DNA of 64,000 nucleotides from GCA-2731375 sp002731375 (GTDB taxonomy: Bacteria; Pseudomonadota; Alphaproteobacteria; GCA-2731375), in assembly GCA_030752605.1 (NCBI GenBank), contig JASMDX010000055.1:16470-80469 (forward strand), read 5' to 3'. Shown here in pieces: positions 60,803 through 64,000 of this stretch. The notes beneath the pieces are model-generated. The model had not been told where the DNA came from, made no database searches, and worked only from the letters and a program-made list of their open reading frames with translations. The first letter of the stretch is position 1. Each line of letters starts with the position of its first letter. Position numbers and translations under genes: made by a program.

Positions 60803-61909
60803 CTAGCCATCCAATGCGCCGGTTTGGAAACGAATATGGGCGGAGGCATTGAGAGCATGCCGCGCACCCTTGAAATCGTCGATGTGATGGCGGGTAAAGG
60901 GCGTATCCGTCAACTCGAAGAACCGGGGCCAGCCGATCCGTTCGATCCATTCACCCATGCGCTCCCAATCGCGGGCATTGTTCTTGTAGGCGTAGAGGAT
61001 CGTCTTCACGACCCCTGCCACCTCTGGCCAGCGCGGCGGGTTATTCGGCAGATTGGCAACCACCAATTTATGAAAACTTGGCTTGGAGCGAGCATTGGAA
61101 TGCTTGCCGCCGACCCAGATCGCCAATTTTGTTCCTTCATCACTATTGATCTGCATGGGCGGACAGGGCGGATAACAGGCGCCACAGCAGATGCATTTCT
61201 TTTCATCCACTTCCAACGAGGCCTTGCCGTTGACCATGGCCGGGCGGATCGCCGCCACGGGACAGCGCGCCACCACCGCCGGACGCTCGCAAACATTGGC
61301 GACCAGGTCATGATTGATCACTGGCGGCTTGGTGTATTGCACATTGATGGCGATATCGCCCTGGCCGCCACAGTTGATCTGACAGCAGGAGGTGGTGATC
61401 CGCACCCGGTTCGGCATATCTTCGTTGACGAACTCCTGGTACAGCTCGTCCATCAACGACTTGACCACACCGGAAGCATCCGTGCCGGGAATATCACAAT
61501 GCAGCCAGCCCTGGGTGTGGCCGATCATCGACATGGAATTACCGGTGCCGCCAACCGGGAAGCCAGCCACGTTCAGCGCCTCTACCAAAGGCGCCACCTT
61601 AGCCTCGACACTGACCATGTATTCGATGTTGCTGCGTGAGGTAAAGCGGACATGGCCTTCGGCGAATTCGTCGCCAATATCGCAGAGCTTGCGAATGGTA
61701 TGCACATCCATCTGCCGCTGGGTGCCGGCGCGCACGGTCCAAACCTGATCGCCGCCATGGGCTACGTGGCGCAGGACGCCGGGGCGTGGACGCTCATGCC
61801 AAGCCCAATTGCCATAGTTCGTCTTTAGCACCGGGTGCATTTGGGGAAATGGATCGGGCACACCGCTTTCAATGGCGCGGCGCGGTTTGGCTTTCGTCGT
61901 TGTCATCAT
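60803..61909 (-). CDS. dsrB: Dissimilatory sulfite reductase, beta subunit (reverse type)
   Basis: 368 residues; the start could be either of two adjacent ATG codons. MHPVLKTNYGNWAWHERPRP opens it; ITTSCCQINCGGQGDIAIN and ERPAVVARCPVAAIRP lie around the siroheme and cluster region, and KKCICCGACYPPCPP is the ferredoxin site. With DsrA it forms the A2B2 siroheme enzyme, working here toward sulfite. It lies 12 nt before dsrE. Confidence 0.96.
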   Translation of the reverse strand: MMTTTKAKPRRAIESGVPDPFPQMHPVLKTNYGNWAWHERPRPGVLRHVAHGGDQVWTVRAGTQRQMDVHTIRKLCDIGDEFAEGHVRFTSRSNIEYMVSVEAKVAPLVEALNVAGFPVGGTGNSMSMIGHTQGWLHCDIPGTDASGVVKSLMDELYQEFVNEDMPNRVRITTSCCQINCGGQGDIAINVQYTKPPVINHDLVANVCERPAVVARCPVAAIRPAMVNGKASLEVDEKKCICCGACYPPCPPMQINSDEGTKLAIWVGGKHSNARSKPSFHKLVVANLPNNPPRWPEVAGVVKTILYAYKNNARDWERMGEWIERIGWPRFFELTDTPFTRHHIDDFKGARHALNASAHIRFQTGALDG

Positions 61910-61974
61910 TCCAGATGATCCTCAATAGCAGTCTATCGTCAACCTAATTGCACTCTAAGTTATCGAACGGGCTT

Positions 61975-63249
61975 CTATTCCGCCGCCGTGGCGGGAGGGA
62001 TCTTCTTCGCCGCCTGTTGAGTCCGCCATTTCACCACTTCCTCGTCCCAATCATCGGTGCGGACGTAGGAATTGGTGCGCGGATGGTTGACCATGTTCGG
62101 ATCAAGTTCGATATCCAATGCCTCGAGGAAATTTGGCAACCCGATACGGTCAATGGTTTCGCCAACCCGTTCGTGCTCCAAGGCATTTTCCGCGAAGAAA
62201 TCAATTACCCGCTCGGACAAATCCTCCAATGCCTCGAAATCCTCATCACTGTCCAGCTTCATGAAGGGCACGACCACGGTGCCCATCAGATCGCCAATCT
62301 TCAGGGACCGCTTGCCGCCGATCAGAATGCTAATGCCCTTGTCATCGCCGGGCGAGAGCGCCTTGGTCATGACATTGATGCAATGCATGCAGCGCACGCA
62401 GCTTGGATTGTCGATCTCCAGCGTATCATCGTCGTTGAGGCTGAGAGCGTTGGAAGGACAGCGGGTAATTACGTTGTCGATCATGTTCTTGCGGCCGCCG
62501 GCTTGGACATATGCCTTGACCTCATCCTGATCGACCTTGATGTCATCGCGCCAGGTACCAATCACCGCGAAGTCGGAGCGTTGGATGGCATTGACGCAAT
62601 CGTTGGGGCAGCCGGAAAACTTGAACTTGAACTTGTAGGGTAAAGCGGGCCGGTGCATTTCGTCGAGAAAGGCGTTGATCAGGGTACGGTGGGCACGGAT
62701 TTCGTCATAGCAGGATTGCTCACACCGGGCATGGCCAACACAGCTCATCGAGGTCCGCAAGGCCGGGCCTGCGCCACCGAGATCAAGGCCGACTTCGTTC
62801 AGGGCATCGAAGGCCTTTTGTACATTTTCTGTGGTGCAGCCTTGAAACATGATATCGCCGCTTTGGCCATGAAGCGCGATCAGACCAGAGCCATGCTCTT
62901 CCCAGATATCGCAAATCTGGCGCAGCAAATCGGTTGAATAATGCATGCCGGCGGGCGGTTGCACCCGGAGGGTATGGAATTCCGATGATTCGGGGTATTC
63001 CGATGCCACCTCTGAAAACCGAGGTATGACACCGCCGCCATATCCGAAGACACTGACGGTGCCGCCCTTCCAGTATCCGCGCCGGGTCTCGTAGGAATGC
63101 TCCAACTGACCGAGCAAATCGGTCATCATGGGCGCGTAAGGTTTATCGTCATCGGTAGCTAGACGTTTGAGGCCGGTCACGAAACTCGGCCAGGGGCCAT
63201 CCTCAAGGTAGTCCAATAGCCCGGTATCATGCTGCTTCTTTTTCGTCAC
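61975..63249 (-). CDS. dsrA: Dissimilatory sulfite reductase, alpha subunit (reverse type)
   Basis: 424 residues from a GTG at 63249 with GGATGGGG upstream; no ATG nearby fits. The siroheme-[4Fe-4S] ligands are CVGHARC (Cx5C) and CPNDC (Cx3C), and CVRCMHC supplies the ferredoxin cluster. It oxidises the sulfur of DsrC trisulfide to sulfite. First gene of the dsr operon, with its promoter in the ~390 nt before it. The oxidative assignment rests on dsrEFH, dsrL and the apr/sat/sox neighbours. Confidence 0.96.
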   Translation of the reverse strand: MTKKKQHDTGLLDYLEDGPWPSFVTGLKRLATDDDKPYAPMMTDLLGQLEHSYETRRGYWKGGTVSVFGYGGGVIPRFSEVASEYPESSEFHTLRVQPPAGMHYSTDLLRQICDIWEEHGSGLIALHGQSGDIMFQGCTTENVQKAFDALNEVGLDLGGAGPALRTSMSCVGHARCEQSCYDEIRAHRTLINAFLDEMHRPALPYKFKFKFSGCPNDCVNAIQRSDFAVIGTWRDDIKVDQDEVKAYVQAGGRKNMIDNVITRCPSNALSLNDDDTLEIDNPSCVRCMHCINVMTKALSPGDDKGISILIGGKRSLKIGDLMGTVVVPFMKLDSDEDFEALEDLSERVIDFFAENALEHERVGETIDRIGLPNFLEALDIELDPNMVNHPRTNSYVRTDDWDEEVVKWRTQQAAKKIPPATAAE

Positions 63250-63640
63250 GCTAGTTACCCCATCCTGCTTTGTTAGCTGGTTCTGAATGCCCCAAAAGAA
63301 ATCAACATCACACCAGCATACATGAGTACCAAAGAACAGTTGCAAAAAATAGCATATATCAGACAGCTAGTAAAACACAGAGAATTTGTAAATTTAAGTT
63401 TCCCTATTTTGGCGCGAGGGACGGAAACGGTTGCGCCAGCCAATAACAGGTCTCAAGCCATGAGGTGTTGGAATGGTGCCAGTGCGCGCCGGGCAATCAT
63501 GCCGAACCTACCCCGCTCCTCCACGACGCGCCCATAAACGACCTTTATCTCTTTTATGGGGCCTGCGGACGTGCTAATAGCTTTTCGGCTCTCTTTTGAT
63601 GGGAGCTCAACTTTGAAGAACCAAATAGGATCAAATATTT
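63250..63640. other. Spacer between dsrA and tRNA-Lys
   Basis: No gene is supported. A 71-codon frame on the plus strand at 63322 has neither a ribosome-binding site nor a recognisable protein. A possible leftward promoter for dsrA reads, on the minus strand, TTTACT (63369-63374), 17 nt, TATTTT (63346-63351), each matching the consensus at four positions; confidence in it is low. Confidence 0.4.
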
Positions 63641-63716
<76 letters not shown>

Positions 63717-63724
63717 ATAACTTC

Positions 63725-63759
63725 AAAGGCTTAGCTGGAAACGGCTAGGCCTTTGTTTT
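63725..63759 (+). terminator. Rho-independent terminator after tRNA-Lys
   Basis: AAAGGCTTAGC (63725-63735) pairs with GCTAGGCCTTT (63744-63754) through one G-T wobble; a T-rich GTTTT follows. It lies 8 nt past the tRNA and would end its transcript. Confidence 0.75.
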
Positions 63760-63772
63760 GTCATCCAGTGTC

Positions 63773-63793
63773 TAACCGAACAATAACCGAACA
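63773..63793. repeat. 10-bp direct repeat downstream of tRNA-Lys
   Basis: TAACCGAACA occurs at 63773-63782 and again at 63784-63793, one base apart. Closely spaced direct repeats beside a tRNA can be arm-type sites of a tyrosine integrase or a regulator site. No integrase gene is inside the window; the 240 nt up to the right edge show no coding sequence that I recognise. Confidence 0.6.
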
Positions 63794-64000
63794 TTTTGCA
63801 TTAAATCTGCGCCGACCCTTCCCGCCTCTGTATGGCCTTTAGTGTCGGTGATGGTGATCAACCTACGATATCGGTTCCGGGCAGAATCTTGTTGGCAGGT
63901 AGAAAAAAGATAAATCTTCTGAGAATCGGAGGGGCAGGCATGGGCCACTGGGGGTATGCCGGGTATTTATACCCACAGCCCCGCAAATTTTTATGGTTTG

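Noticed and set aside
63322..63537. Small plus-strand gene between dsrA and tRNA-Lys
   Set aside because: No ribosome-binding site, no known family, and the composition changes from AT-rich to Arg/Pro-rich within the frame.

Overview
The window looks like chromosomal DNA of a sulfur-oxidising alphaproteobacterium. The base composition is GC-rich and coding density is high. murJ lies close to trpS (two genes apart), and the sulfur genes are of the oxidative (reverse Dsr) type. A Rhodospirillales-like host is my inference from gene content; I cannot fix genus or species by reading.

Positions 1-25,600 hold scattered accessory metabolism in short operons: a nitroreductase (cut by the left edge), a GFA-type protein, two acyl-CoA synthetases, an MDR oxidoreductase divergent from a luciferase-like monooxygenase, a tartrate/isopropylmalate-type dehydrogenase, an MFS pump, a UbiD-family decarboxylase, a TauD-family dioxygenase, a class III CoA-transferase, a sterol desaturase-like protein, an acetoacetate decarboxylase-like protein, a DAO-type oxidase, a PanE-like reductase and a two-subunit B12-dependent acyl-CoA mutase with unusual active-site segments. 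murJ (11.2 kb) and trpS (15.0 kb) are the core genes here. Two decayed genes sit between them and their neighbours: a metallophosphoesterase at 10.3 kb and a cyclic-nucleotide-binding domain at 16.1 kb.

Positions 25,600-37,150 carry a two-part metallophosphoesterase, a nucleotidyl-cyclase remnant, parE, a formyltransferase-like gene, two alpha/beta hydrolases, a DEAD-box helicase, a stand-alone Lrp/AsnC ligand-binding domain and a class III aminotransferase. Upstream of parE, a near-consensus promoter (28061-28089) is followed at once by an ~85-nt sequence closed by a 9-bp stem and a T-run: a candidate small RNA.

Positions 37,166-63,249 are a dissimilatory sulfur-oxidation region. It holds sat-cpdA-like-aprA-aprB-aprM (sulfite to APS to sulfate plus ATP), soxXYZA (thiosulfate), a YeeE/YedE sulfur transporter divergent from soxS, dsrE3A-tusA (sulfane-sulfur carriers), and a complete dsrABEFHCMKLJOP run followed by a TrpD-like gene, dsrN and two unidentified small genes. 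soxB and soxCD are absent from the window. Together the genes describe thiosulfate/sulfane sulfur captured by SoxYZ and TusA/DsrE-type carriers, passed to DsrC, oxidised to sulfite by DsrAB, and finished to sulfate by AprBA and Sat, with electrons entering the membrane through DsrMKJOP and AprM. The block ends next to a tRNA-Lys(CTT) gene (63641-63716), a usual integration site, so the region may be a genomic island.
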